Assembly (NCBI GenBank): GCA_963807005.1
Contig: CAWDZK010000006.1
Location: 310,001 to 374,000 of the forward strand
Direction: 5' to 3'
Source: CAWDZK01 sp963807005
Lineage (GTDB): Bacteria; Actinomycetota; Actinomycetes; JACCUZ01
Length of the DNA stretch: 64,000 bases
Part shown: one piece after another, positions 1 through 9,519 of the stretch
Position numbering within the stretch: the stretch's first letter is position 1
Layout: the number at the start of each line of letters is the position of its first letter
The notes under the pieces: generated by a model
Seen by the model: the letters and a program-made list of their open reading frames with translations, nothing else
Told to the model about the DNA's origin: nothing
The model's database searches: none
Translations under genes and position numbers: made by a program

Positions 1-610
1 CTCCCTGTCCGGCCACGTGACTCGCCCCGGCCAGTACGAGGCACCCATGGGCATCACCCTGCGCGAGCTGCTGGACCTGTCCGGCGGCGTGCGCGACGGG
101 CACCGGCTGAAGTTCTGGACACCTGGCGGCTCGTCGACCCCGTTGCTCACCGACGAGCACCTCGACGTACCGCTGTCCTACGAGGGCATCGCCGGCGCCA
201 AGTCCATGCTCGGGACCAAGGCGCTGCAGATCTTCGACGAGACCACCTGCGTGGTGCGCGCCGTCCTGCGCTGGACCGAGTTCTACGCCCACGAGTCGTG
301 CGGCAAGTGCACCCCGTGCCGTGAGGGCACCTTCTGGCTGGTCCAGATCCTGCGTCGGTTGGAGCAGGGTCAGGGCAGCGAGGAGGACATCGAGAAGCTG
401 CTCGACATCTCGGACAACATCCTGGGCCGGTCGTTCTGCGCGCTCGGCGACGGTGCCACCAGCCCGATCACGTCGTCGGTGCAGTACTTCAAGGACGAGT
501 ACCTCGCGCACTTCGAGCACCAGGGCTGCCCGTTCGACCCGGCCGCGTCGACCCTGTTCGCCGCGCCGGCCGGCCAGGGATCGCAGGGAGCAGGAGTGAA
601 GACCCGATGA
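1..610 (+). CDS. nuoF: NADH-quinone oxidoreductase subunit F (3' part)
   Basis: C-terminal part of NuoF, the FMN and N3 [4Fe-4S] subunit of the NADH-oxidising arm of respiratory complex I. The reading frame is open from the first complete codon (base 2), so the gene begins before the window. The N3 cluster motif SCGKCTPCREGT is at about bases 295-330, and the fourth cysteine lies in SFCALGDG near base 435. The stop overlaps the nuoG start as ATGA at 607-610, so the two are translationally coupled. It is the first visible gene of a canonical operon that continues to nuoN. Nothing looks broken; only the N-terminal FMN/NADH-binding half is missing because of the window edge. Confidence 0.96.
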   Translation, partial: SLSGHVTRPGQYEAPMGITLRELLDLSGGVRDGHRLKFWTPGGSSTPLLTDEHLDVPLSYEGIAGAKSMLGTKALQIFDETTCVVRAVLRWTEFYAHESCGKCTPCREGTFWLVQILRRLEQGQGSEEDIEKLLDISDNILGRSFCALGDGATSPITSSVQYFKDEYLAHFEHQGCPFDPAASTLFAAPAGQGSQGAGVKTR

Positions 611-3051
611 CGGTCACCGCCGGAACCGGAGCCGAGGTCCAGAAGCGCGAGGACCTCGTCACCGTCACCATCGACGGCTTCGAGCTCGAGGTGCCCAAGG
701 GCACGCTCGTGATCCGGGCGGCCGAGCTGATCGGCATCCAGGTGCCGCGGTTCTGCGACCACCCGCTGCTGGAGCCGGTCGGCGCCTGCCGGCAGTGCCT
801 GGTGGAGGTCGCGGGGCAGCCGAAGCCGCTCGCGTCCTGCACGACGACCGTGACCGACGGGATGGTCGTCAAGACCCAGCTGACCTCGCCGGTCGCGGAC
901 AAGGCCCAGCGGGGTGTGATGGAGCTGCTGCTCATCAACCACCCGCTCGACTGCCCGGTGTGCGACAAGGGCGGGGAGTGCCCACTGCAGAACCAGGCGA
1001 TGAGCAACGGGCGGGCGGAGTCCCGGTTCGAGGGCGTCAAGCGCACCTTCCCCAAGCCGATCAACATCTCCTCGCAGGTGCTCCTCGACCGTGAGCGCTG
1101 CGTGCTGTGCGCCCGGTGCACCCGGTTCTCGCAGCAGGTGGCGGGCGACCCGTTCATCGAGATGCTCGAGCGCGGGGCCCTGCAGCAGGTCGGCATCTAC
1201 GAGGCCCAGCCGTTCCAGTCGTACTTCTCCGGCAACACGGTGCAGATCTGTCCGGTCGGTGCGCTCACCGGGGCGGCCTACCGGTTCCGCTCGCGTCCGT
1301 TCGACCTGGTGTCCTCCCCCGGCGTCTGCGAGCACTGCGCCTCCGGCTGCGCCATCCGCACCGACCACCGCCGCGGCAAGGTCCTCCGTCGTCTCGCCGG
1401 CGACGACCCGGCGGTCAACGAGGAGTGGAACTGCGACAAGGGGCGCTGGGCCTTCCAGTACGCCACGGCGCAGGACCGCCTCACCGCGCCGATGGTCCGC
1501 GACGACGACGGCACGCTGGTCCCGACGTCGTGGGCAGAGGCGCTCGACGTCGCTGCCCGCGGCCTGTCCGCCGCGAAGGGCGCCACGGGTGTCCTCGTCG
1601 GCGGCCGGTCGACCGTCGAGGACGCCTACGCGTACGCCAAGCTGGCCCGGGTCGCCCTCGGCACCAACGACGTCGACTTCCGGGCGCGTCCGCACTCGGT
1701 CGAGGAGGCGTCCTTCCTCGCGGCGCACGTCGCGGGTCGTGGGCTCGGTGTCACCTACGACGACATCGAGCAGGCGTCGTCGGTGCTCCTGGTCGGGCTG
1801 GAGCCCGAGGACGAGTCGCCGATCCTGTTCCTGCGGCTGCGCAAGGCCAGCCGCAAGGGCCTGACCGTCCACGCCATCGCGCCGTTCGCGAGCCGCGGCC
1901 TGGAGAAGCTGTCCGGAACGCTGCTCGCCGCGGCGCCCGGCACCGAGTCCGAGGTGCTCGACGCGCTGCGCACCCGGGACGACCGGGTCGCTGACGCGGC
2001 GGAGACGGTGCACGGAGCCGGATCGGTGGTCCTGGTCGGCGAAGGGCTCGCAGCCGTGCCCGGCGCCCTGTCTGCCGTCGTCGCACTGGTCGCCGCGAGC
2101 GGTGCCCGGCTCGCCTGGGTCCCGCGCCGCGCGGGAGAGCCGGGTGCAGTCGCGGTCGGCGCGCTGCCGAACCTGCTTCCGGGCGGCCGCCCGGTCGCCG
2201 ACGCGGCCGCCCGGGTCGACGTCGGCACGGCATGGGGCGTCGACCGGCTGCCTGAGAATGTCGGCCGGGACACGGCGGGGATCCTCGCGGCAGTACACAC
2301 GGGCGAGGTGCGGGCGTTGCTCGTCGGCGGTGTCGACCCGCGCGACCTGCCCGACCCCCTCGCAGCCCTCGCTGCTCTCGACGCCGCACCGTTCGTCGTC
2401 AGCCTGGAGCTGCGCGAGTCGCCGGTCACCGAGCGGGCCGACGTCGTGCTCCCCGTCGCCGCCGCGGTCGAGAAGTCGGGCACGTTCCTCGACTGGGAGG
2501 GCCGGTCGCGGCCGTTCGACGCGGTCCTGCGGGGCACCAACGCGATGCCCGACGTCCGGGTGCTGCACGTGCTCGCCGACGCGATGGGCGTCGAGCTGGG
2601 TCTGCCGGACGTCGCCGCTGCGCGCGCCGAGATCCAGGAGGTGGGGACCTGGGACGGCGACCGCGCAGGCTTCGCGCCGGTCGCGGCTGCCGCGCCGGCC
2701 CGCCCGGGCGCCGGGCAGGCGGTGCTGGCGACCTGGTCGGAGCTGCTCGACGCCGGTCGCCTCCAGGACGGCGAGCCCTACCTCGCGGGAACCGCTCGGG
2801 AGGCGGTCGCCCGGATCTCGGCCGGGACCGCCGCCGGCCTCGGTGCCGCGGACGGTGACCTGGTCACCGTCTCCACGGACGCCGGAACGGTCTCGGCCCC
2901 CGCTCTGGTCACCGACATGCCCGACGGCGTCGTCTGGCTCCCCACCAACGCGGCCGGACTGCCCGTCCGCAGCACGCTGGGTGCCGCTCATGGCGCGGTG
3001 GTCGGGCTGGCGAAGGCACCCGGGTCGGACGAGCATGGAGGGGCCCGATGA
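607..3051 (+). CDS. nuoG: NADH-quinone oxidoreductase subunit G
   Basis: Large iron-sulfur subunit of complex I (814 aa) that carries electrons from NuoF towards NuoI. The expected ligands are all visible: a [2Fe-2S] ferredoxin domain (C50, C61, C64, C78), the His-Cys3 N5 site (H112, C116, C119, C125), the N4 site (C165, C168, C171, C215) and an extra four-cysteine N7 site (C241, C244, C248, C276). The rest is a molybdopterin-oxidoreductase-like domain, as in other bacterial NuoG. The ATG overlaps the nuoF stop and the gene's own stop overlaps nuoH by 4 bp. The second nuo cluster in this window has no matching gene. Confidence 0.97.
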   Translation: MTVTAGTGAEVQKREDLVTVTIDGFELEVPKGTLVIRAAELIGIQVPRFCDHPLLEPVGACRQCLVEVAGQPKPLASCTTTVTDGMVVKTQLTSPVADKAQRGVMELLLINHPLDCPVCDKGGECPLQNQAMSNGRAESRFEGVKRTFPKPINISSQVLLDRERCVLCARCTRFSQQVAGDPFIEMLERGALQQVGIYEAQPFQSYFSGNTVQICPVGALTGAAYRFRSRPFDLVSSPGVCEHCASGCAIRTDHRRGKVLRRLAGDDPAVNEEWNCDKGRWAFQYATAQDRLTAPMVRDDDGTLVPTSWAEALDVAARGLSAAKGATGVLVGGRSTVEDAYAYAKLARVALGTNDVDFRARPHSVEEASFLAAHVAGRGLGVTYDDIEQASSVLLVGLEPEDESPILFLRLRKASRKGLTVHAIAPFASRGLEKLSGTLLAAAPGTESEVLDALRTRDDRVADAAETVHGAGSVVLVGEGLAAVPGALSAVVALVAASGARLAWVPRRAGEPGAVAVGALPNLLPGGRPVADAAARVDVGTAWGVDRLPENVGRDTAGILAAVHTGEVRALLVGGVDPRDLPDPLAALAALDAAPFVVSLELRESPVTERADVVLPVAAAVEKSGTFLDWEGRSRPFDAVLRGTNAMPDVRVLHVLADAMGVELGLPDVAAARAEIQEVGTWDGDRAGFAPVAAAAPARPGAGQAVLATWSELLDAGRLQDGEPYLAGTAREAVARISAGTAAGLGAADGDLVTVSTDAGTVSAPALVTDMPDGVVWLPTNAAGLPVRSTLGAAHGAVVGLAKAPGSDEHGGAR

Positions 3052-4376
3052 GGACGGCAGGCTCGGTCCTCGCGTCGCCGGAGGTTCCCGGCTTCGGCAC
3101 CGACCCCTGGTGGCTGGTGCTGGCGAAGACGCTGGTCGTGTTCGTCTTCCTCGTCGTGATGACGCTGTTCGCGATCTGGTGGGAGCGCCGGGTGGTGGCC
3201 CGGATGCAGAACCGGATCGGGCCCAACCGGGTCGGTCCGCAGGGGCTGCTGCAGTCCCTGGCCGACGGCATCAAGCTGGCGCTGAAGGAGGACATCATCC
3301 CCAAGGCCGCCGACAGGGTGGTCTTCGTCCTCGCCCCGATCATCTCGGCCACGCCGGCGTTCCTCGCCTTCGCGGTCATGCCGTTCGGGCCGGAGGTCTC
3401 CATCGCCGGGCACCGGACCCACCTGCAGCTCACCGACCTGCCCGTGGCGGTGCTCTACATCCTCGCGGTGGCCTCGGTCGGCATCTACGGCATCGTCCTC
3501 GCGGGCTGGTCGAGCGGCTCGACCTACCCGCTGCTGGGCGGGTTGAGGTCGTCGGCCCAGATGATCTCCTACGAGGTCGCGATGGGTCTGTCGTTCGTGG
3601 GCGTCTTCCTCTACGCCGGGTCGATGTCGACCTCGGAGATCGTGGCGGCGCAGGGCGACTACTGGTACGCCGTGCTGCTGTTCCCGTCGTTCGCCATCTA
3701 CGTCATCTCGATGGTGGGCGAGACCAACCGCGCGCCCTTCGACCTGCCGGAGGCCGAGGGCGAGCTCGTCGGCGGCTTCCACACCGAGTACTCGTCGCTG
3801 AAGTTCGCGCTGTTCTTCCTGGCCGAGTACATCAACATGGTCACCGTCTCGGCGCTGGCGGCCACGCTGTTCCTCGGGGGCTGGCGGGCACCGTGGCCGC
3901 TGTCCCTCTGGGACGGCGCGAACCAGGACTGGTGGCCGATGCTCTGGTTCGTCGCCAAGGTGCTGCTGTTCATCTTCGGCTTCATCTGGCTGCGCGGCAC
4001 CCTGCCGCGGCTGCGCTACGACCAGTTCATGCGGCTCGGCTGGAAGGTGCTCATCCCGGTCGCGATCGGCTGGCTGCTCATGGTCGCCACCGTGCGCGCG
4101 CTCAACGCCGAGTACACGTTCGACACACGACAGGTCCTTCTCTACGGTGGCGCGGTCGCGGTCGCGCTCATCCTCCTGACGTTCGTGTGGGACCTGGTCG
4201 CGTCGCGCGGCCGGGTCGACGAGACACCGGCCGTCGAGGCCGAGTGGGACCCGATGGCCGGCGGACACCCGGTGCCACCGATGCCCGGTCAGCAGCTTCC
4301 CGCGCTGGCGGCCATCGGCGCCGGGGAGCCGGACGCCGGCCCTGCCGGGGCGCCTGACGGGAAGGACGAGCAGTGA
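3048..4376 (+). CDS. nuoH: NADH-quinone oxidoreductase subunit H
   Basis: Membrane subunit H of complex I (442 aa), which forms much of the quinone-access chamber between the peripheral and membrane arms. It has about eight hydrophobic segments and family signatures such as WWERRVVARMQNRIGPNRVG near the N-terminus and GETNRAPFDLPEAEGELV in the central loop. A hydrophilic C-terminal tail of about 60 residues, rich in Pro, Ala and Glu, is longer than in proteobacterial NuoH but common in actinobacteria. The gene overlaps nuoG upstream and nuoI downstream by 4 bp each. A shorter paralogue lies at 28330-29298. Confidence 0.97.
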   Translation: MRTAGSVLASPEVPGFGTDPWWLVLAKTLVVFVFLVVMTLFAIWWERRVVARMQNRIGPNRVGPQGLLQSLADGIKLALKEDIIPKAADRVVFVLAPIISATPAFLAFAVMPFGPEVSIAGHRTHLQLTDLPVAVLYILAVASVGIYGIVLAGWSSGSTYPLLGGLRSSAQMISYEVAMGLSFVGVFLYAGSMSTSEIVAAQGDYWYAVLLFPSFAIYVISMVGETNRAPFDLPEAEGELVGGFHTEYSSLKFALFFLAEYINMVTVSALAATLFLGGWRAPWPLSLWDGANQDWWPMLWFVAKVLLFIFGFIWLRGTLPRLRYDQFMRLGWKVLIPVAIGWLLMVATVRALNAEYTFDTRQVLLYGGAVAVALILLTFVWDLVASRGRVDETPAVEAEWDPMAGGHPVPPMPGQQLPALAAIGAGEPDAGPAGAPDGKDEQ

Positions 4377-4948
4377 GCGACTTCCGGACCCAGCTCAAGG
4401 GGTTCGGCGTGACCTTCGGGACGATGTTCAAGAAGGTCGTGACCGAGCAGTACCCCGAGGAGAAGAAGCCGACCGAGCCGCGCTTCCACGGCCGGCACGT
4501 CCTCAACCGGCACCCGGACGGCCTCGAGCGGTGCATCGGCTGTGAGCTGTGCGCCTGGGCCTGCCCCGCCGACGCCATCTACGTCGAGGGCGCGGACAAC
4601 GCCGAGGGCGAGCGGTTCTCGCCCGGCGAGCGCTACGGCCGCGTCTACCAGATCAACTACCTGCGCTGCATCTTCTGCGGGCTGTGCATCGAGGCCTGCC
4701 CGACCCGGGCGCTCACGATGACCAACGAGTACGAGCTGGCCGACGACACCCGGGCGAAGCTGATCTACGAGAAGCAGGACCTGCTGGCCCCGCTGCTCGC
4801 CGGCATGGTGCCGGCGCCGCACCCGATGGTCGAGGGCACCGACGAGTCGGACTACTACCTGGGCAAGGTCACCCGCGGGACGGCCGCGCAGGAACGCTAC
4901 GTAGCCGCCCGTACGGCCGGTCAGTCCGACGCGGAGTCCGGCGCATGA
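4373..4948 (+). CDS. nuoI: NADH-quinone oxidoreductase subunit I
   Basis: Bis-[4Fe-4S] ferredoxin-like subunit of complex I (191 aa) that passes electrons to the NuoB N2 cluster. Two complete CxxCxxCxxxCP motifs are visible (C54, C57, C60, C64 and C99, C102, C105, C109), giving clusters N6a and N6b. The GTG start sits in the GTGA overlap with the nuoH stop. The C-terminal segment after residue 140 is a hydrophilic extension. It is the canonical-operon copy; a diverged copy with both motifs intact is at 29295-29825. Confidence 0.97.
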   Translation: MSDFRTQLKGFGVTFGTMFKKVVTEQYPEEKKPTEPRFHGRHVLNRHPDGLERCIGCELCAWACPADAIYVEGADNAEGERFSPGERYGRVYQINYLRCIFCGLCIEACPTRALTMTNEYELADDTRAKLIYEKQDLLAPLLAGMVPAPHPMVEGTDESDYYLGKVTRGTAAQERYVAARTAGQSDAESGA

Positions 4949-5733
4949 GCGCGTCCGGCCAGCTGTTCGCGGCGGCGACCGACACGGGCACCGGCGAGGC
5001 GGTGACCTTCTGGATCCTTGCCCCGGTCGCGGTGCTCGCCGCGCTCGGGGTGCTGTTCTCCCGCAAGGCGGTGCACTCCGCCCTCCTGCTGGCGGCCACG
5101 ATGCTCTCGCTCGCGGTCATGTACCTCGCCCAGGACGCACCGTTCCTGGGGGTGGTCCAGGTGGTGGTCTACACCGGCGCCGTGATGATGCTGTTCCTGT
5201 TCGTGCTGATGCTCGTCGGGGTCGACTCGGCGGACTCACTCGTCGAGACGCTGCGTGGCCAGCGCGTGGCCGCCCTGGTGGCGGCCGTCGGCTTCGGCGG
5301 CCTGCTCGTGTTCGGGATCGGCGACACGGTGACCAGCAACACCGGTCTGACCGAGGCCAACCAGGACGGCAACGTGCAGGGGCTCGCGGCCCTCATCTTC
5401 AGTCGCTACGTGTTCGCCTTCGAGGCGACCAGCGCCCTGCTCATCACTGCCGCGATGGGCGCCATGGTGCTGGCGCACCGCGAGCGCTACGAGGCCCGTG
5501 CCACCCAGCAGCAGCTGTCCCGCGAGCGGTTCCTGCCCGGCGGGTACGGCGCGCCGCTGCCCGGTCCCGGCGTCTACGCCCGGCACAACTCCGTCGACAC
5601 CCCGGCCCTGCTCCCCGACGGCTCGCCGGCCCAGATCTCGCTGTCGCCGGTGCTGGTCGCGCGCGGTGACGTCCGGGAGATCCCTGGCTCGGACGGGGAC
5701 CTCGACACCACGGAGGAGGAGGACGGCCGATGA
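4945..5733 (+). CDS. nuoJ: NADH-quinone oxidoreductase subunit J
   Basis: Membrane subunit J of complex I (262 aa). The open frame extends upstream through nuoI, but the ATG at 4945 overlaps the nuoI stop (ATGA) and gives the usual NuoJ N-terminus with a first hydrophobic helix at about residues 20-40. About five membrane segments follow, including the conserved VVQVVVYTGAVMMLFLFVLM helix that bears the pi-bulge in known structures. The last 80 residues are a soluble, proline-rich tail. The stop overlaps nuoK by 4 bp. Confidence 0.96.
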   Translation: MSASGQLFAAATDTGTGEAVTFWILAPVAVLAALGVLFSRKAVHSALLLAATMLSLAVMYLAQDAPFLGVVQVVVYTGAVMMLFLFVLMLVGVDSADSLVETLRGQRVAALVAAVGFGGLLVFGIGDTVTSNTGLTEANQDGNVQGLAALIFSRYVFAFEATSALLITAAMGAMVLAHRERYEARATQQQLSRERFLPGGYGAPLPGPGVYARHNSVDTPALLPDGSPAQISLSPVLVARGDVREIPGSDGDLDTTEEEDGR

Positions 5734-6029
5734 ACCCGATGAACTACGTCTACCTCTCCGCGGTGCTGTTCTCGATCGGGGCGACGGGGGTGCTCCTGCG
5801 CCGGAACGCGATCGTGGTGTTCATGTGCATCGAGCTGATGCTGAACGCCACCAACCTGGCGTTCGTCGCCTTCGCGCGGATGCAGGGCAACCTCGACGGC
5901 CAGGTCATCGCGTTCTTCGTGATGGTGGTCGCTGCGGCCGAGGTCGTGGTCGGCCTCGCCATCATCGTGACGATCTTCCGGTCCCGCCGCTCGGCCTCGG
6001 TCGACGGTGCCAACCTGCTGAAGTACTGA
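5730..6029 (+). CDS. nuoK: NADH-quinone oxidoreductase subunit K
   Basis: Small three-helix membrane subunit of complex I (99 aa), the family's usual length. It has the conserved motif VFMCIELMLNATNLAFVAF, whose glutamate lies in the proton path, and a second membrane glutamate in VVAAAEVVVGLAI. The ATG overlaps the nuoJ stop by 4 bp. NuoL starts 9 bp after its stop. The protein is well conserved, with no irregularity. Confidence 0.97.
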   Translation: MNPMNYVYLSAVLFSIGATGVLLRRNAIVVFMCIELMLNATNLAFVAFARMQGNLDGQVIAFFVMVVAAAEVVVGLAIIVTIFRSRRSASVDGANLLKY

Positions 6030-6038
6030 GGCCACCAC

Positions 6039-7958
6039 ATGTTGACGTCTTCTCCTGCGGCTGAGAGCGCCACCGGCGTGCTGGCGCTCGGCTGGCTGCT
6101 CGTGGCGCTGCCGTTGTTCGGCGCGGCCGTGCTGCTGCTCGGCGGCCGGCGCACCGACCGGTGGGGACACCTGCTGGGCACCGCGATGCCGGCCGCCGCG
6201 TTCGTGATCGGCCTGCTGCAGTACCTCGTGCTCCTCGGCCGGGACGCCGAGGAGCGGTCGGTCTCCCAGCACCTGTTCAGCTGGATCCCGGCCGGCAGCT
6301 TCCAGGTCGACGTCGGCCTCCAGATCGACCCCCTGTCGATGTGCTTCGTGCTGCTCGTGACCTTCGTGGGAACGCTCATCCACGTCTACTCGATCGGCTA
6401 CATGGAGCACGACCCGGACCGCCGACGGTTCTTCGGCTACCTCAACCTCTTCGTCGCCGCGATGCTCCTGCTCGTGCTGGCCAACAGCTTCCTCGTGCTG
6501 TACGTCGGCTGGGAGGGCGTCGGCCTCGCGTCGTACCTGCTGATCGGGTTCTGGAACTACAACGCGAACTACGCCGCGGCGGCCAAGAAGGCGTTCGTGG
6601 CGAACCGGGTCGGCGACTTCGGGCTGTCAGTGGCGATCATGATCATGTTCGCGCAGTTCGGCGGAGTGAGCTTCGACCAGGTCTTCGGCGCAGCCGACGG
6701 TGCGAGCGAGGGCGTCCTGACGGCCATCGGCCTGATGCTGCTGCTCGCCGCCTGCGGCAAGTCGGCGCAGTTCCCGCTGCAGTCCTGGCTGGGCGACGCC
6801 ATGGCCGGCCCGACCCCGGTGTCCGCGCTGATCCACGCCGCGACCATGGTGACCGCCGGCGTCTACCTGATCGTCCGGTCGGCGCCCATCTTCAACGGTG
6901 CGCCGGACGCCCAGCTCGTCGTCGTCATCGTCGGCGCCATCACGCTGCTGTTCGGTGCGGTGATCGGTTGCGCGAAGGACGACATCAAGAAGGCCCTGGC
7001 CGCGTCCACCATGAGCCAGATCGGCTACATGATGCTGGCTGCCGGACTCGGCCCGGTCGGCTACGCCTTCGCCATCTTCCACCTGCTGACGCACGGCTTC
7101 TTCAAGGCCGGCATGTTCCTCGGTGCAGGATCGGTCATGCACGGCATGAACGACCAGGTCGACATGCGCAGGTTCGGTGGCCTGTCCAGCGTCATGAAGA
7201 TCACCTGGGTCACGTTCGGCCTGGGCTGGCTGGCCATCATCGGCTTCCCCGGGCTGTCCGGCTTCTGGAGCAAGGACAAGATCATCGAGGCGGCTTTCGT
7301 CGGCGACGGGTGGCGACCGTGGGTCTTCGGACTCGCCGCCCTGATCGGGGCCGGCATCACCGCGTTCTACATGACCCGACTGTTCCTGCTGACGTTCCAC
7401 GGCGAGCGTCGTTGGACGGACGACGTGCACCCGCACGAGTCACCGCTGGTCATGACCGTCCCGCTCATGGTGCTGGCGGTCGGATCGGCCGTCCTCGGGC
7501 TGGTGCTGGGCCCCACCGGTGCGATCCAGCACTGGCTGGAGCCGGTGGTCGGCGAGCACGGGGAGGAGAGCCCGGTGGTCGCCGTGCCGGTGCTGACCGG
7601 CCTGACGGTGCTGCTCGTGCTCGCCGGTGCCGGGCTGGCCTGGTCGATGTACCTGCGCAACCGGGTGCCGGTCGTCGCGCCGGTGGGGTCGGTGGCCACC
7701 CGAGCGGCTCGACAGGACCTCTACCAGGACACCGTGAACGAGGCGCTGCTCATGCGACCTGGGCAGTACCTCACCCGGTCGCTCGTCTACGTGGACAACC
7801 GTGGCGTCGACGGCGCCGTGAACGGTCTCGCCGCGCTGATCGGCGGCACGTCCGGCCGGATCCGCCGGCTGCAGAACGGCTTCGTCCGCTCGTACGCCCT
7901 GTCGATGTTCGCAGGCGCCGCCGTCCTGGTGGGCGCCATGCTGCTGGTGAGGCTCTGA
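6039..7958 (+). CDS. nuoL: NADH-quinone oxidoreductase subunit L
   Basis: Antiporter-like proton-pumping subunit L (639 aa), the distal end of the complex I membrane arm, with the long lateral helix expected at the C-terminus. Visible signatures include NSFLVLYVGWEGVGLASYLL (with the conserved glutamate), the lysine in GKSAQFPLQSWLGDAMAGPT, and HAATMVTAGVYLI. About 16 membrane segments can be counted. Its frame is intact from the first codon, unlike the second copy (30741-32637), whose 5' end is shifted. NuoM starts 1 bp after the stop. Confidence 0.97.
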   Translation: MLTSSPAAESATGVLALGWLLVALPLFGAAVLLLGGRRTDRWGHLLGTAMPAAAFVIGLLQYLVLLGRDAEERSVSQHLFSWIPAGSFQVDVGLQIDPLSMCFVLLVTFVGTLIHVYSIGYMEHDPDRRRFFGYLNLFVAAMLLLVLANSFLVLYVGWEGVGLASYLLIGFWNYNANYAAAAKKAFVANRVGDFGLSVAIMIMFAQFGGVSFDQVFGAADGASEGVLTAIGLMLLLAACGKSAQFPLQSWLGDAMAGPTPVSALIHAATMVTAGVYLIVRSAPIFNGAPDAQLVVVIVGAITLLFGAVIGCAKDDIKKALAASTMSQIGYMMLAAGLGPVGYAFAIFHLLTHGFFKAGMFLGAGSVMHGMNDQVDMRRFGGLSSVMKITWVTFGLGWLAIIGFPGLSGFWSKDKIIEAAFVGDGWRPWVFGLAALIGAGITAFYMTRLFLLTFHGERRWTDDVHPHESPLVMTVPLMVLAVGSAVLGLVLGPTGAIQHWLEPVVGEHGEESPVVAVPVLTGLTVLLVLAGAGLAWSMYLRNRVPVVAPVGSVATRAARQDLYQDTVNEALLMRPGQYLTRSLVYVDNRGVDGAVNGLAALIGGTSGRIRRLQNGFVRSYALSMFAGAAVLVGAMLLVRL

Positions 7959-7959
7959 C

Positions 7960-9519
7960 GTGACCGACTTCCCCTGGCTCACCACGCTCGCCGTCGTTCC
8001 GCTCGTCGGCTCCGCGGTCGTGGCCGCGCTGCCCTCGGGCCGTGACCTGCTCGCCAAGCAGACCGCCTTCGTGGTCTCGCTGGTCCCGCTGGTCCTGACG
8101 ATCGTCATGGCGCTGCAGTTCGACGCCGACAGCAAGGCGTTGTTCCAGTTCACCGAGGTCCACGAGTGGATCCCGCAGTTCGGCGTCAGCTACGCGCTCG
8201 GCGTCGACGGCATCGCCCTGGTGCTCATCGCTATGGCCACCGTGCTGACGCCGGTCTGCATCCTCGCGTCCTGGCACGACGTCGACACGGCCGCGTTGGG
8301 CGACCGCGGCCGCGGCGCGAAGGGGTACTTCGCGCTGCTGCTGCTGCTCGAGACGTTCATGATCGGCGTGTTCTCGGCCACCGACGTCTTCCTGTTCTAC
8401 GTCCTGTTCGAGGCGATGCTCGTCCCGATGTACTTCATCATCGGCTCGTACGGCGGCGCGCAGCGCTCCTACGCCGCGGTGAAGTTCCTGCTGTACTCGC
8501 TGGCCGGCGGCCTGCTCATGCTGGCCGCGGTGATCGGGCTCTACGTGGTCTCCGACGGCGGCCGCCAGGCCTTCCTGTTCGAGAACCTGCTGGGCACGAC
8601 CATGGGCACCGGCACCGAGCGGCTGCTGTTCGTCGGCTTCTTCATCGCGTTCGCGATCAAGGCGCCCCTGTGGCCGCTGCACACCTGGCTGCCGGACGCC
8701 GCCGCCGAGGCGCCGCCCGGCGGGGCGGTGCTTCTCGTCGGGGTGCTGGACAAGGTCGGCACGTTCGGCATGATCCGGCTCTGCCTTCCGCTGTTCCCGG
8801 ACGCGTCCAAGTGGGCGACCCCGGTGGTGCTGACCCTCGCGGTCATCGGCATCCTCTACGGCGCGCTGCTGGCGATCGGTCAGACGGACATGAAGCGGCT
8901 GATCGCGTACACCTCGATCAGCCACTTCGGCTTCATCGTGCTCGGCATCTTCGCGATGACCACGCAGGGGCAGTCCGGCTCGACGCTGTACATGGTCAAC
9001 CACGGCTTCTCGACCGCGGCGCTGTTCCTCATCGCCGGCTTCCTCATCAGTCGTCGGGGCTCGCGGCTCATCGCCGACTACGGCGGCGTGCAGCGAGTCG
9101 CTCCGATGCTCGCCGGCACGTTCCTGGTGGCCGGTCTGTCCAGCCTGGCGCTGCCCGGCCTGTCGAGCTTCGTCAGCGAGTTCCTGGTCCTCGTCGGCAC
9201 CTTCACGCGGTACGAGTTCGCCGCCGTGGTCGCGACCGGCGGCATCATCCTCGCGTCGCTCTACATCCTGTTGATGTACCAGCGCACCATGACCGGTGAG
9301 CCCACCGAGGCCACCAAGGGGATGCGCGACCTCGACGCCCGCGAGGCCTGGGTCGTCGCCCCGGTCATCGCCATCATCATCGCCCTCGGGTTCTTCCCGA
9401 AGCCGCTGCTCGACGTCATCAACCCTGCGGTCGGCCGCACCATGCAGCAGGTCGGTGCGACCGACCCGAAGCCTGCGGTGCCCGCGGCTGACGCCACCAC
9501 GGAAGGGAGCGGGGAGTGA
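7960..9519 (+). CDS. nuoM: NADH-quinone oxidoreductase subunit M
   Basis: Antiporter-like proton-pumping subunit M (519 aa) of complex I. Family marks include FLFYVLFEAMLVPMYFIIG, with the essential glutamate, and KAPLWPLHTWLPDAAAEAP, with the conserved lysine and histidine. About 14 membrane helices are predicted by eye. The GTG start is 1 bp after nuoL, and the stop overlaps the nuoN GTG (GTGA). The C-terminal tail after residue 495 is soluble and rich in Thr, Ala and Pro. Confidence 0.97.
   Translation: MTDFPWLTTLAVVPLVGSAVVAALPSGRDLLAKQTAFVVSLVPLVLTIVMALQFDADSKALFQFTEVHEWIPQFGVSYALGVDGIALVLIAMATVLTPVCILASWHDVDTAALGDRGRGAKGYFALLLLLETFMIGVFSATDVFLFYVLFEAMLVPMYFIIGSYGGAQRSYAAVKFLLYSLAGGLLMLAAVIGLYVVSDGGRQAFLFENLLGTTMGTGTERLLFVGFFIAFAIKAPLWPLHTWLPDAAAEAPPGGAVLLVGVLDKVGTFGMIRLCLPLFPDASKWATPVVLTLAVIGILYGALLAIGQTDMKRLIAYTSISHFGFIVLGIFAMTTQGQSGSTLYMVNHGFSTAALFLIAGFLISRRGSRLIADYGGVQRVAPMLAGTFLVAGLSSLALPGLSSFVSEFLVLVGTFTRYEFAAVVATGGIILASLYILLMYQRTMTGEPTEATKGMRDLDAREAWVVAPVIAIIIALGFFPKPLLDVINPAVGRTMQQVGATDPKPAVPAADATTEGSGE

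Noticed and set aside
370..3036. Very long open frame (888 codons) on the minus strand opposite nuoG
   Set aside because: It mirrors the GC-biased third positions of nuoG, is Arg/Gly/Asp-rich with no recognisable domain, and covers a gene with intact cluster ligands. It is a shadow.
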